Part shown: piece after piece, positions 19,247-27,692 of the stretch | How the letters are laid out: every line of letters begins with the position of its first letter | Position numbering within the stretch: position 1 is the first letter of the stretch | Assembly (NCBI RefSeq): GCF_016458235.1 | Contig: NZ_JAEMHK010000025.1 | Coordinates: 1-37,305, forward strand | Direction: 5' to 3' | Origin: Geomonas propionica | Lineage (GTDB): Bacteria; Desulfobacterota; Desulfuromonadia; Geobacterales; Geobacteraceae | Length of the DNA stretch: 37,305 nucleotides | Notes under the pieces: model-generated | The model's input: the letters and a program-made list of their open reading frames with translations, nothing else | Told to the model about the DNA's origin: nothing | Databases searched by the model: none | Position numbers and translations under genes: made by a program

Positions 19247-20147
19247 CCTGCTCAGCAAAAAGTTGATCCCGATGGTCACCATCGGTCTCGCCCTGTCCCT
19301 GCTGTTCTGGTCCCTAGTGCTTTCAGCGACCGGGGCCGTGAAACCGGGGTGGCCTGTGCTCGATCTCACCAGCGTGCGCTTCTTCGGGCTGCTCCTCGCG
19401 CTCGGGCTGCTGGCAAGCCTGGTCACGTCACTGTTGGAACGCTCCCGCAGCCAGCTTTGCCTGTGCCTGGCCGGGCTCTTTCTGCTTTTGGCCACCATGT
19501 ATGCCTACCTGTTCCAGTTCGAAGGAGCGCTGAGCCTCGCGGAGGGGGAGAGCTACGAGCCGTTTCCCACCTCCTTCAGCTCTGGCCATAAGGGCGCCCT
19601 CGCTCCCTTCCCCCAGGTTTCCTTTACCCTGACCCGCGTTGAACCGGACGGCAAGAAAGGGCGCGCCGTAATCGTTCAGAAGGGTGTCGGCACCGAGATC
19701 GACGGCAGTTGGCGTGAGATAGGATCCAGCGAGATCCGCTTCAAGGGGGCGGCGCTGGCGCCGCTTGTGGTGGTGAGCAGCAAGGAGAAGGGGGAACTGG
19801 AGCGCTCTTACGTGAAAGCTGATTTGAACCAGGGGGAGCAGGTCTTCGAATTCCCCACGCTGCCGTACCAGTTCCTTTTGCGCCAGGAGAAGGCCAAGGG
19901 GGAAGGCAAGGAGTCCTTTCACCTCGGGGTTCGGCGCGGCAAGCTGAGCCTCTTCGAGGGGAGCGCCGATCTGGGGCAGAAGATCTCCGTACAGGGAGTC
20001 GAGGTCAGCATCGAGGACCGGCGCAAGTTCGCCCTGCTGGAGATCCGCACCCGGCGCGGGCTGGTGGCGATGCAGGCAGCGGCCGCGCTGTTTGCCGTGG
20101 CGGCGCTTGCCGCAATGATAAGAATCAAAGGCGGTAAACAGGGATAA
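19239..20147 (+). CDS. Short ResB-like integral membrane protein
   Basis: 302 aa from GTG 19239, which overlaps the previous stop by 8 bp; AAAGGGG at 19223-19229 can serve as its ribosome binding site. Hydrophobic segments lie at about residues 10-30, 46-64, 71-92 and 277-295, with a periplasmic-type domain of about 180 aa between the third and fourth. This three-plus-one topology, and the end of the soluble domain (ALLEIRTRRGL just before the last helix), resemble ResB/Ccs1 proteins, and CcsA and a fuller ResB follow directly. It is shorter than a typical ResB. Probable role: accessory heme-ligation or apocytochrome-handling protein of System II. I did not find conserved ResB motifs strong enough to be sure. 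Confidence 0.75.
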   Translation: MTSLLSKKLIPMVTIGLALSLLFWSLVLSATGAVKPGWPVLDLTSVRFFGLLLALGLLASLVTSLLERSRSQLCLCLAGLFLLLATMYAYLFQFEGALSLAEGESYEPFPTSFSSGHKGALAPFPQVSFTLTRVEPDGKKGRAVIVQKGVGTEIDGSWREIGSSEIRFKGAALAPLVVVSSKEKGELERSYVKADLNQGEQVFEFPTLPYQFLLRQEKAKGEGKESFHLGVRRGKLSLFEGSADLGQKISVQGVEVSIEDRRKFALLEIRTRRGLVAMQAAAALFAVAALAAMIRIKGGKQG

Positions 20148-20227
20148 AAGGGATACAAGGGATGACCTTAATTTGGGTTAGACCCTGACTTTCCGTTCTT
20201 CATCCCTTTTATCCCTTTTATCCCTGT
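20138..20227 (+). repeat. 27-bp inverted repeat made of 9-mer units
   Basis: The left arm (20138-20164) consists of GGGATAAAA, GGGATACAA and GGGATG units and overlaps the stop codon of the short ResB-like gene. The right arm (20201-20227) is its reverse complement with one mismatch. About 36 nt of loop separate them. TTGTTTTTAT follows at 20231-20240, and the ribosome binding site of ccsA comes right after. It could form a very long hairpin acting as an attenuator or RNase-sensitive element, or be a dispersed intergenic repeat of this genome. Confidence 0.8.
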
Positions 20228-20255
20228 AAATTGTTTTTATCGTGAGGTGACGCGC

Positions 20256-21095
20256 TTGGCCTATTCCGAAGCGATATGTTTCTGGCTCTCCCTGGTGATT
20301 TACGCCATCGCCGCAGGCGGGTACATCTACGCCCTCGTGTTCAGAAACGAGAAGGTGGTCCCCAAACTGCTCATCTTGATCGGCGCCGGCCTCCTTGTTC
20401 ACACCGGCGCCGTTGCCGCCCGCTACTTCGCGCAGGGGCACTTCCCCTGGAGCACGGACTACGAGAACGGCCTGATGGGAGGGTGGTTCATCATCGCCTC
20501 CACGCTGTTCGTCGCCTGGCGCCAGAAATCGCTGCGGGTGTTCGCGGTCGCCACCGTGCCCACCACCATGCTGATCATGGGGTACGGCGTAATGCGCAAC
20601 CCGACGCTCGCCCCCATGGCGGCGACGCTCAAATCGTTCTGGCTCGCTATCCACGTCTTCTTTGCCTGGCTCTCCTTCGGTGCCTACGTACTCGCCATGG
20701 CGGCCGGCGTCATCTACCTCCTGAAGGAACGTGCCGCCGCGCGCGGCACCGCCAGCGCGGACGATCGCTTCGCGGACCTCTCACCCGAGCGGCTCGACGA
20801 CCTGATGTTCAAGTACCTGGTCTTCGGCTTCATCACCAACGCTATCATGATCGCCGCCGGCTCCATCTGGGCCAAGGACCTCTGGGGCGCCTACTGGAGC
20901 TGGGACCCGGTCGAGACCTGGTCGCTCATCTCCTGGCTCATGTACGGGGTCGCCATCCACCTGCGTGTCACCATGGGTTGGCGCGGCACCCGCTTCTCCT
21001 GGCTCATGATCGGCGCGCTCCTGACCGTCATCATCAACTTCTTCGGCGTCTCGATCCTGATGAAGAGTTCGGTGCACGTCTTCAAGATGTCGTAG
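20256..21095 (+). CDS. ccsA: Cytochrome c biogenesis protein CcsA (ResC), heme handling subunit
   Basis: An integral membrane protein of about 279 aa. I prefer TTG 20256 because GAGGTGA (20244-20250) is an almost ideal ribosome binding site 5 nt upstream; GTG 20247 lies inside that site. The family signature is clear. GHFPWSTDYEN matches the CcsA N-terminal loop. The tryptophan-rich WWD segment reads WAKDLWGAYWSWDP followed by E-T-W. Histidines in A-I-H-V-F-F-A-W and in the C-terminal K-S-S-V-H-V-F are at the positions of the external heme-ligand histidines. In System II, CcsA/ResC with ResB carries heme outward and joins it to CXXCH motifs. It is 6 bp upstream of resB. Because the adjacent substrates have many CX4CH motifs, this copy may be adapted to them; that is inference. 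Confidence 0.93.
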   Translation: MAYSEAICFWLSLVIYAIAAGGYIYALVFRNEKVVPKLLILIGAGLLVHTGAVAARYFAQGHFPWSTDYENGLMGGWFIIASTLFVAWRQKSLRVFAVATVPTTMLIMGYGVMRNPTLAPMAATLKSFWLAIHVFFAWLSFGAYVLAMAAGVIYLLKERAAARGTASADDRFADLSPERLDDLMFKYLVFGFITNAIMIAAGSIWAKDLWGAYWSWDPVETWSLISWLMYGVAIHLRVTMGWRGTRFSWLMIGALLTVIINFFGVSILMKSSVHVFKMS

Positions 21096-21101
21096 GGGGC
21101 C

Positions 21102-22445
21102 ATGCTCAAGTCCACGCTCAAATACCTCGGATCGCTGCGCTGCACGATCTGGCTCATCGTCGCCCTCATCGCCGTGTTCTCCATCGGGTTCTTCCTGCCC
21201 CAGCGTTCGGTGGTAGGGAAGGCGGCCTACCTCAAGTGGCAGGCGGCAGCGCCCATGCTGGCGCGGGTCGACGAGACGCTTCAGTTGACCGCCGTCTTCA
21301 CCGCTCCCATCACGATGGTGATCTGGGGTTTCTTCTTCCTCAACCTCTTGCTGGTCATGAAGCAGCGCATCCCGCTGGTGCTCGCCAAGGTGAAGGTCGA
21401 CCCGGAGAAGATGCTGGCGCGTCACGGCAACGGCCCCTTCAACTACACTATTCAGCTTGCAGAGGGGGACACCGAAGAGACCCCAACCCTGCTCGCTGCC
21501 CAGGGGTACGAGGTTTACGGCGGCGGCGAGCGATTCTTCGCCGTAAAGAACCGCCTCTCACCCCTGGCGACACTCGTTTTTCATCTGAGCTTCTTTCTGC
21601 TGCTCGTCGGCGCACTGATCCTCTTCTACAGCCGCTTTACCGGGTTCGTCGACCTTGCCGAGCACGAGCCGTTTCTAGGTGAGCTTGCACGCTACAACGC
21701 GTCCCCGAAGCTGCCCCGATCCGGCGGGGGGCCGCCCGAGGTCAAGTTCCTGCTGGAGTCTGTGCGTCCGGAGGTTTCACGAGGGGTGGCGACCGGCATC
21801 AAGATCATCCTTAAGGACGAGGCGGGTGCGACGCACCAGGTTGACATCAACGAGCCCTACAAGACCGGCTACGCTTCGGTGCTCTTCAACGACCTGGGCA
21901 TCTCGCCGCTGTTCGTGGTCCAGGACGCCTCCGGAAAAGAGATCGATGGCGCCTACGTGAAGTTGGACGTGCTGAAAGGGAAACGGGACCACTTCCGGAT
22001 GCAGGGATATGACGTCGCCGCCTGGTACTATCCCGACCACGTGGTTACTGACGGCAAGGACGCCACCAGGAGCGAGGAATTCAAAAACCCCGCTTTCCAT
22101 CTTGAGGTGACCAGGGACGGCAAGGCGGTGGCATCGGGCACGGTGCATCCCGGCGAGGCGGTGCTTTTGGACAACGGCCTGCGCCTTGGCTTCAAGGAAC
22201 AGAACTTCTGGGTGCGGCTTTTGGTCACCAAGGAGTACGGGCGCGAGTTCATCTATGCCGGCTTCATACTTGCGCTGATCGCCCTCGTCTGGCGCCTGGT
22301 CTACTACCGCAGGGAGATCACCGGTGTGGTGCGCGAAACCGCTAACGGCAGGGTGCTCGAACTCTGCGCGCGGGGAGACTTTTACCACGCACTGGCCAAG
22401 GACGAGTTCGACCGGACGGTGGCCAGGCTCACGAAGCACAGCTAG
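21102..22445 (+). CDS. resB: Cytochrome c biogenesis protein ResB (Ccs1)
   Basis: 447 aa from ATG 21102, 6 bp after ccsA. Family features: N-terminal L-K-Y-L-G-S-L-R-C-T-I-W-L before the first helix (residues about 13-32), a second helix at about 65-87, a third at about 147-172, a large extracytoplasmic domain, and a final helix (EFIYAGFILALIALVW) near residue 390. Within the domain, D-I-N-E-P and W-V-R-L-L-V-T-K-E-Y-G just before the last helix match ResB proteins. ResB forms the heme ligation complex with CcsA. It is the last gene before a GC-rich intergenic element and completes a compact System II module behind the cytochrome operon. Confidence 0.92.
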   Translation: MLKSTLKYLGSLRCTIWLIVALIAVFSIGFFLPQRSVVGKAAYLKWQAAAPMLARVDETLQLTAVFTAPITMVIWGFFFLNLLLVMKQRIPLVLAKVKVDPEKMLARHGNGPFNYTIQLAEGDTEETPTLLAAQGYEVYGGGERFFAVKNRLSPLATLVFHLSFFLLLVGALILFYSRFTGFVDLAEHEPFLGELARYNASPKLPRSGGGPPEVKFLLESVRPEVSRGVATGIKIILKDEAGATHQVDINEPYKTGYASVLFNDLGISPLFVVQDASGKEIDGAYVKLDVLKGKRDHFRMQGYDVAAWYYPDHVVTDGKDATRSEEFKNPAFHLEVTRDGKAVASGTVHPGEAVLLDNGLRLGFKEQNFWVRLLVTKEYGREFIYAGFILALIALVWRLVYYRREITGVVRETANGRVLELCARGDFYHALAKDEFDRTVARLTKHS

Positions 22446-22487
22446 CAGACCGTTTATCAGCTCCCCCTCCACTCGCGGCGTTTTGCT

Positions 22488-22566
22488 CCTCCCCCCGGAG
22501 GGGGGAGGTTGGGAGGGGGGCTGCAAAAGCTTTCCCCCTCCCTGACCCTCCCCCTCCGGGGGAGGG
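22488..22566 (+). repeat. C/G-tract double-hairpin intergenic element
   Basis: Two tight hairpins (CCTCCCCCC with GGGGGGAGG at 22488-22508, and CCCTCCCCC with GGGGGAGGG at 22546-22566) have 3-nt loops. The G-rich strand between them (22501-22519) can also pair with the C-rich tract at 22534-22554, so the whole block is a nested inverted repeat. It resembles repetitive extragenic palindromes. The flanking bases 22446-22633 contain no gene. Confidence 0.7.
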
Positions 22567-22633
22567 AACCTGGCGACCGCAGTGCTCGTACGGATAGCCC
22601 GTCAAGGGAAGGTGCGTGCAGAAAAAGGAACGC

Positions 22634-23953
22634 ATGAAGATCATCTACATCTTTCCGCCCTTGGGGCACGCCGGTGAGCAGGTCAGGAGCATGCCGCTCA
22701 TGCCGCCGGTCCTGGAATATCTCGCCGGCCTCACCTCCAGCATCCGCCCCGACGCCGACATCCGTCTCATCAACGCCAACGTGGAACGCTTCGACGTCGA
22801 TGAGCTGAGCGCGGACGTGGTCGGCATCAGTATCCTCACCCACCAGTCCTCCTGGGCCTACCGCACCGCGGATCGGCTCCGCGCGCGCGGCATCAAGGTG
22901 ATGCTCGGCGGCCCTCACCCGTCGGTGCTTCCGGACGAGGCCAAGCAGCACGCGGACAGCGTGGTGGTGGGGGAGGCGGAGAGCGTGCTGACGACCGTGC
23001 TCGACGACGTGCAGCGCGGCGGGCTACAGCCGTTCTACCACGGCCAACTCCTCCCGGTGGACGGCGCCCCCTTCCCGCGTCGCGACCTCGCTCCCGGCTA
23101 CGTGTTCCGCTCTTTCTTCACCTCCCGCGGGTGCCCCTACGACTGCAAGTTCTGCGCGACGCCGGAACTGCACGGCAATCACATGCGCTATCGCCCCATT
23201 CCCGAGGTCATCCAGGACCTGGGCAGCTGCAAGCACAAAATGTGGTTCTGTACCGACGCCGACAGCTGGGGCCCCAATGTGCCGCGCTACACCGACCTGT
23301 TCCGGGAGATGGCCACCTCTCTCCCGGGCATCCACTGGGTGGGGGAAACTTCGATCGCCAGCGTGCAGCACCAGTTGGGCGACGAGATGCTCAAGTGGGC
23401 GCGGCGCTCGGGGCTGATGCAGGTCTGGATCGGCTGGGAAAGCTTCTCCGACGCTACCCTCATGGAGTACGGCGCCACCGCCAAGATGCTCTACGAGCGC
23501 GAGGAGGCCCTGAAAAAGATCCGTGGCCACGGCATCGACGTGGTGCTCTTCATCATGCTCGGTGCCCGCAATGAGCCCATGGACGAATACCAGCGGGTGC
23601 TGGAGATGTGCGACCGGCTTGCCGTCACGCCGCACCCGGTGATGGTGGTTCCCTATCCTGGGACCGCCATGTACCAGGAACTGCGGCAGGACACCCTTCA
23701 CTTCGGGGAGTGGGATTACTACGACGGCATGCACTCGATCCTGACGCAGCAAGGCGGCGACAACCTCGCGCACGAAGAGGCCCTGAAGCAGCTCTGGCTC
23801 GACTCCTTCACCTGGCCCCGGATCCTGAAACGGTTGCAGGCGCTTCCGCTCAAGGGGTTCCCGAACGCGCACATCGCCTCGGGCATCGTGCAGGCGGCGT
23901 TGAGAAAGGCTTTCCACGAGTTCCGGGCGCTGGAGACAGCCAAGCTAAAGTGA
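22634..23953 (+). CDS. Cobalamin-binding-type radical SAM protein (copy 1)
   Basis: 439 aa from ATG 22634, with AAAGGA at 22624-22629; a GTG at 22616 would add six charged residues. The N-terminal part (MKIIYIFPPLG, then LEYLAGL, then VMLGGPHPSVLP, then VVVGEAES) is the Rossmann-like B12-binding domain of class B radical SAM enzymes, here without a D-x-H-x-x-G base-off motif. The radical SAM CX3CX2C is in TSRGCPYDCKFC. Later I-G-W-E-S and P-Y-P-G-T-A match the TIM barrel of this family. It is closely related to the protein encoded at 25885. Such enzymes methylate or rearrange unactivated carbons; the substrate here is unknown. It precedes the TMTC-like gene by 4 bp. Confidence 0.88.
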   Translation: MKIIYIFPPLGHAGEQVRSMPLMPPVLEYLAGLTSSIRPDADIRLINANVERFDVDELSADVVGISILTHQSSWAYRTADRLRARGIKVMLGGPHPSVLPDEAKQHADSVVVGEAESVLTTVLDDVQRGGLQPFYHGQLLPVDGAPFPRRDLAPGYVFRSFFTSRGCPYDCKFCATPELHGNHMRYRPIPEVIQDLGSCKHKMWFCTDADSWGPNVPRYTDLFREMATSLPGIHWVGETSIASVQHQLGDEMLKWARRSGLMQVWIGWESFSDATLMEYGATAKMLYEREEALKKIRGHGIDVVLFIMLGARNEPMDEYQRVLEMCDRLAVTPHPVMVVPYPGTAMYQELRQDTLHFGEWDYYDGMHSILTQQGGDNLAHEEALKQLWLDSFTWPRILKRLQALPLKGFPNAHIASGIVQAALRKAFHEFRALETAKLK

Positions 23954-23957
23954 TGCT

Positions 23958-25709
23958 ATGACCTCTCGACGCGACAACCTGCAAGGATGCGGTGCCGTTG
24001 CCTCCAATGTCCCGGCGCTCCCGGTCTGGGGGCAGCTGGTGCTCGTGTGCCTGGTTGCCTTCGCCGTCTACGGCAACACCCTCTCCATGGGCCTTGTCTG
24101 GGACGACGTCCGCCTCATCAAGGAAGATTCCCTGGTGCGGAGCCTGCTGAACGTGCCGCTCATGTTCAGCACCGATGTCTGGTATGGAAGCCTCACCGAC
24201 GTCACCCCGGCACCCTACTACCGCCCCCTTTTCAAGGCAACCCTTGCACTGGATTACACCTTCTGGGGCGAAAATCCCTTCGGCTATCACCTGACCAACG
24301 CCCTGCTGCACGCTGCAGCGTCGCTGTGCTGCTTCCTCGCAGCGGCGAAGTTCCTGCGCTCGAACGGCGCCGCCTTTTTCGCGGCGCTCCTTTTTGCCGT
24401 TCATCCTGTTCACAGCGAGGCGGTGGCGTGGATCTCGGCGCGCAACGAGTCGCTCTGTGCCATCTTCATGCTGCTCTCCTTCCTTTTCTACCTCCGCTTC
24501 AAGGACGGGAGCCGGGTGGCGGATCTCGTCCTCTCCCTGGGTGCCTTTTTCCTCTCGCTCCTCGCCAAGGAGATGTCGATAACGCTCCCCGCGCTCGTCC
24601 TGCTGCACGAACTCGCTTTCGGCTCGGGGACCTTCCGCAACAGGCTCCGTCTGCCGCTGCTGTTCGGCCTCGCCGCGGTTCCGTATCTGCTGCTCAGGAC
24701 AATGATCCTGGAGGTGACGACTTGGGGCGGTCCCCCTTTGGTCGAGCGGGTCTACACCTCCTTTGGCCTGCTGGCGCGCTACCTGCGGCTCCTGGTATTC
24801 CCGGCCGACCTGAAGGTGTTTTACGACCTCCCGATGCAGCAGAGCTTCTTCGCCGCGGACGTGCTGGTGCCGCTTGCCGCGCTCCTGCTCGTCATCGCCG
24901 CCACGATCCTCGCCTGGAGGGTCGACCGCAGGATTTTCTTCGGCATGTGCTGGGTACTCGTCACCCTGGCGCCGGTATCGGGGATACCGGGCGTGCTGGC
25001 GCCGGCTCTCATGGCGGAGCGGTATCTCTACATCCCCTCCTTGGGCCTTGCCTTTTTGGCAGGTACCGCCCTGCTGATAGCCTGGGAGCTGACGGCCCAA
25101 CGGAGCGGGGCGGCACGCTGGCAAAAAGGGATACTGCTGTCCGGGGGGCTTCTGGTGGCGGTCCTCGCTTCTTTGAGCGTTCAGCACAACCACGCCTGGG
25201 AGAATGATGCGACCTTCAAGGCGAGATGGGTCCACGATGCGCCCGGCGACGCTGGGGGGCACACGAGCCTGGGCGTTGTGTACGAGTCGCAGGGGCGCTA
25301 CGACGAGGCGCTCAGGGAGTACTCCGAAGCCCTGCGTATCAGGCCGAACAACATCGAGGCCCGCACCAACCTCGGCGTGGTCTATGACAAGACGGGGCGA
25401 TTCAACGAGGCCGAGAGAGAGTACAAGGCCGCTCTCAACCTCGACGACCGGTTCCCGGAGACCTATTACAATCTCGGCATGCTCTACCTCGGGCAGAACA
25501 GGTTCGGTGAGGCACTGCAAGCCTTTGCTACTGTCCTTACGCTCAACCCACGCTCGGCGGATGCTCATAACAACATCGCCATGCTCTACCAGAGGCTGGG
25601 GCGGATGGACGAGGCGCAGAAGCACCTGGTCGAAGCCGTGCGTCTCGACCCGGAGAACGAACTGTACCGCAGGAACCTCTCGCAGTGCATTGGCAGCAAA
25701 GGCCCGTGA
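23958..25709 (+). CDS. TMTC-like multi-pass GT-C membrane protein with C-terminal TPRs
   Basis: 583 aa from ATG 23958, four bases after the preceding stop. The N-terminal two thirds have about nine to eleven hydrophobic helices. Motifs in order are G-L-V-W-D-D (residues about 45-50, acidic pair at the position typical of GT-C glycosyltransferases), Y-Y-R-P-L, H-P-V-H-S-E-A-V-A-W-I-S-A-R-N-E, and A-E-R-Y-L-Y-I-P-S-L-G. Residues from about 430 are four TPR units (for example TNLGVVYDKTGRFNEAEREY). This is the layout of TMTC-type O-mannosyltransferases and of many delta-proteobacterial relatives, so protein O-glycosylation with a polyprenyl-linked sugar is the leading idea. Thr/Ser-rich cytochromes encoded nearby would be attractive acceptors, but nothing here proves it. 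Confidence 0.85.
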   Translation: MTSRRDNLQGCGAVASNVPALPVWGQLVLVCLVAFAVYGNTLSMGLVWDDVRLIKEDSLVRSLLNVPLMFSTDVWYGSLTDVTPAPYYRPLFKATLALDYTFWGENPFGYHLTNALLHAAASLCCFLAAAKFLRSNGAAFFAALLFAVHPVHSEAVAWISARNESLCAIFMLLSFLFYLRFKDGSRVADLVLSLGAFFLSLLAKEMSITLPALVLLHELAFGSGTFRNRLRLPLLFGLAAVPYLLLRTMILEVTTWGGPPLVERVYTSFGLLARYLRLLVFPADLKVFYDLPMQQSFFAADVLVPLAALLLVIAATILAWRVDRRIFFGMCWVLVTLAPVSGIPGVLAPALMAERYLYIPSLGLAFLAGTALLIAWELTAQRSGAARWQKGILLSGGLLVAVLASLSVQHNHAWENDATFKARWVHDAPGDAGGHTSLGVVYESQGRYDEALREYSEALRIRPNNIEARTNLGVVYDKTGRFNEAEREYKAALNLDDRFPETYYNLGMLYLGQNRFGEALQAFATVLTLNPRSADAHNNIAMLYQRLGRMDEAQKHLVEAVRLDPENELYRRNLSQCIGSKGP

Positions 25710-25884
25710 GCATCCAGCACAGCAGGAACGCAGGAGACGTAACTCGTGCAGGTGCCACCCTTAGAAAGCATTATGTTGCCCTGCTTGTGTTTTAAATACT
25801 AAACTGCTAATTTTACAACCACTGTCGCCCCTCACTCCTGCCTTTGGCGAGGCGTACGGCATCCCTGTTGGCATCGGTGAACCA

Positions 25885-27225
25885 ATGAAACTAGTTCTTA
25901 TCTCTCCCCCGTTCGGTGAAAAGGGGCAAAAATCGAAGGGGCTCCCCATCGCTCCCCCCGTGCTGGAATACCTGGCCGGCCTCACCCTCCAGGTGCGCCC
26001 GGACGTCGAGGTGCAGCTGATCGACGCCAACAAGGAGGTGTTCGACCTGGACCAGCTCGACGCCGACCTGATCGGCTTCACCGTGCTGACGCCGCAGGCC
26101 CCCTGGGTGTACCGGGTGTCGGACCGGCTGCGGGCACAGGGAAAGCAGGTCCTCCTGGGTGGCATCCACGTCACCGCGCTCCCGGACGAGGCGGCGCGCC
26201 ACGCGGACGCCATCGTGCTGGGTGAGGCGGAAGAGATCTGGAAGGGGCTTTTGGAAGACGCCGAAAAGCGCCGCATGAAGCCGGTGTACCAGGGGGGCTT
26301 CCCGGAGCTCGCCGGTCTGCCGCACCCGGTCACCAACCTCTGGAACACCAACTACGTCTACGGCTACTTCCAGACCTCGCGCGGCTGCCCGCACCGCTGC
26401 ACCTTCTGCTCGGTGCACGAGTTCTTCGGCGGCAAGGTGCGTGTGCGCCCCATCGACGAGGTGGTCGCGGAAATCGCCGCCAGCAAGAGACGCCTTTTCT
26501 GGGGCATCGACGACAACGTCTGGGGCGTCAACATGAACTACACCATCGAGCTCTACCGCGAGATGGGCAAGAACTTGACCGGCAAGTCGTGGTTTGGTTC
26601 CGGCGACCTGGTTTCCGTTGACCACCCCCGCTCGGCGGAGCTTTTGAAGAACGCCAGGAGCGCCGGGCTCACCGCGGTGCTCGTCGGGTGGGAGTCGAAC
26701 AATATCGGCAGCCTGGAGGAGTACAAGGCGACCAACAAGCAGGGGCGCCAACGCCGCGACGCCATCAAGAAGATCCGCGACGCCGGCATCGAAGTCATGC
26801 TCTTCATGATGATCGGCGGGCGCCAGGACCGTCCCGAGGACTACGAGGGGATCCTGAAACTGTGCGACGAGCTGAAGGTTTCGGCGCACCCGGTAATGAC
26901 CACCCCCTTCCCGGGGACCGAACTGTACAAGATCTATGAACCGCACCTGATCCCGGGGCACGACTGGGACTCCTTCGACGGCAACCACGCGGTCTTCTCC
27001 CACGACGACCCGGCCATGAGCGTCGAGTTCCGCGAGGACGCCATCGTCAAGCTGCGCGCCGAGCTGTTCACCATACCGCGCATCCTGTCGCGCATCCCGC
27101 AGGTGGGGTGGCGCGGCTTTCCCATGTCGCACATCACCTCCTGGATGATCCAGTACCCGCAGGGGAGGGCCTTCAAGCAGTTCGCGCGCGAACGCGAGGA
27201 ACTGAAGGCGAAAGGAATACTGTAA
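25885..27225 (+). CDS. Cobalamin-binding-type radical SAM protein (copy 2)
   Basis: 446 aa from ATG 25885. The N-terminal B12-binding-type Rossmann domain (MKLVLISPPFG, then LEYLAGL, then VLLGGIHVTALPDEA, then I-V-L-G-E-A-E-E) is followed by the radical SAM cluster motif in TSRGCPHRCTFC and barrel motifs V-G-W-E-S and P-F-P-G-T-E. It is paralogous to the 22634 product over its whole length. Its stop overlaps the ATG of the four-helix protein (TAATG), so it is translationally coupled to the transporter genes. The substrate is unknown. The 175 bp upstream (25710-25884) are AT-richer and hold no gene; TTGTGT at 25785 and TAATTT at 25808 (17-bp spacer) are a weak possible promoter. Confidence 0.88.
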   Translation: MKLVLISPPFGEKGQKSKGLPIAPPVLEYLAGLTLQVRPDVEVQLIDANKEVFDLDQLDADLIGFTVLTPQAPWVYRVSDRLRAQGKQVLLGGIHVTALPDEAARHADAIVLGEAEEIWKGLLEDAEKRRMKPVYQGGFPELAGLPHPVTNLWNTNYVYGYFQTSRGCPHRCTFCSVHEFFGGKVRVRPIDEVVAEIAASKRRLFWGIDDNVWGVNMNYTIELYREMGKNLTGKSWFGSGDLVSVDHPRSAELLKNARSAGLTAVLVGWESNNIGSLEEYKATNKQGRQRRDAIKKIRDAGIEVMLFMMIGGRQDRPEDYEGILKLCDELKVSAHPVMTTPFPGTELYKIYEPHLIPGHDWDSFDGNHAVFSHDDPAMSVEFREDAIVKLRAELFTIPRILSRIPQVGWRGFPMSHITSWMIQYPQGRAFKQFAREREELKAKGIL

Positions 27226-27692
27226 TGGACCAAATGAACCTCTACCTCACCTCGCTCCTGCAGCAGTCCCCCTGGCTCGGCGTCGCGGTGATGATGAACA
27301 ACTACTTCCACGACGTCGCCACGGCCATGCTGGCGGCCTCCGCCTTCTGCCTGTACGCTGTGCACCGCGTGGAGGCGTCCCTTGGCACGCCCGAGGCTGC
27401 GCTCTTCTTCCTGAAGACGCACCGGATCATGGTGCGCTTTTTCCGCTTTGCTTTCTGGTGGATCATCCTGGGGGGCGTGCCGCGCACCATCTTCTACGTG
27501 AGCTTCGAGTGGAACCATTTTGCCGACAAGCAGCAGGTGCCGGCCCTGATGGTGAAGCACGTGCTCATGGTGGTCCTGGTGGTATGGGGCGTGCTGGCCT
27601 GGAGGAAGTTGAAGGCCAAGGTGGCGCGCCTTACCGAGAGCCTCCCTGCGGAGCTGAGCGCTCGGCTCAAGGAGGATAGCTGCGGATGCTGA
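27225..27692 (+). CDS. Four-helix, histidine-bearing membrane protein of unknown function
   Basis: 155 aa from ATG 27225, overlapping the preceding TAA by one base; the open frame extends upstream but has no support there. Hydrophobic segments are at about residues 15-25, 30-47, 68-90 and 108-126. His at 29, 47, 66, 98 and 112 lie in or near helix ends, which would allow heme b or metal binding of the CopD/b561 sort; this is only a pattern. The C-terminus is charged and ends in C-G-C. It overlaps the first permease gene by 7 bp, so it is probably a dedicated component of the transport cassette. I do not recognise a named family. Confidence 0.82.
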   Translation: MDQMNLYLTSLLQQSPWLGVAVMMNNYFHDVATAMLAASAFCLYAVHRVEASLGTPEAALFFLKTHRIMVRFFRFAFWWIILGGVPRTIFYVSFEWNHFADKQQVPALMVKHVLMVVLVVWGVLAWRKLKAKVARLTESLPAELSARLKEDSCGC

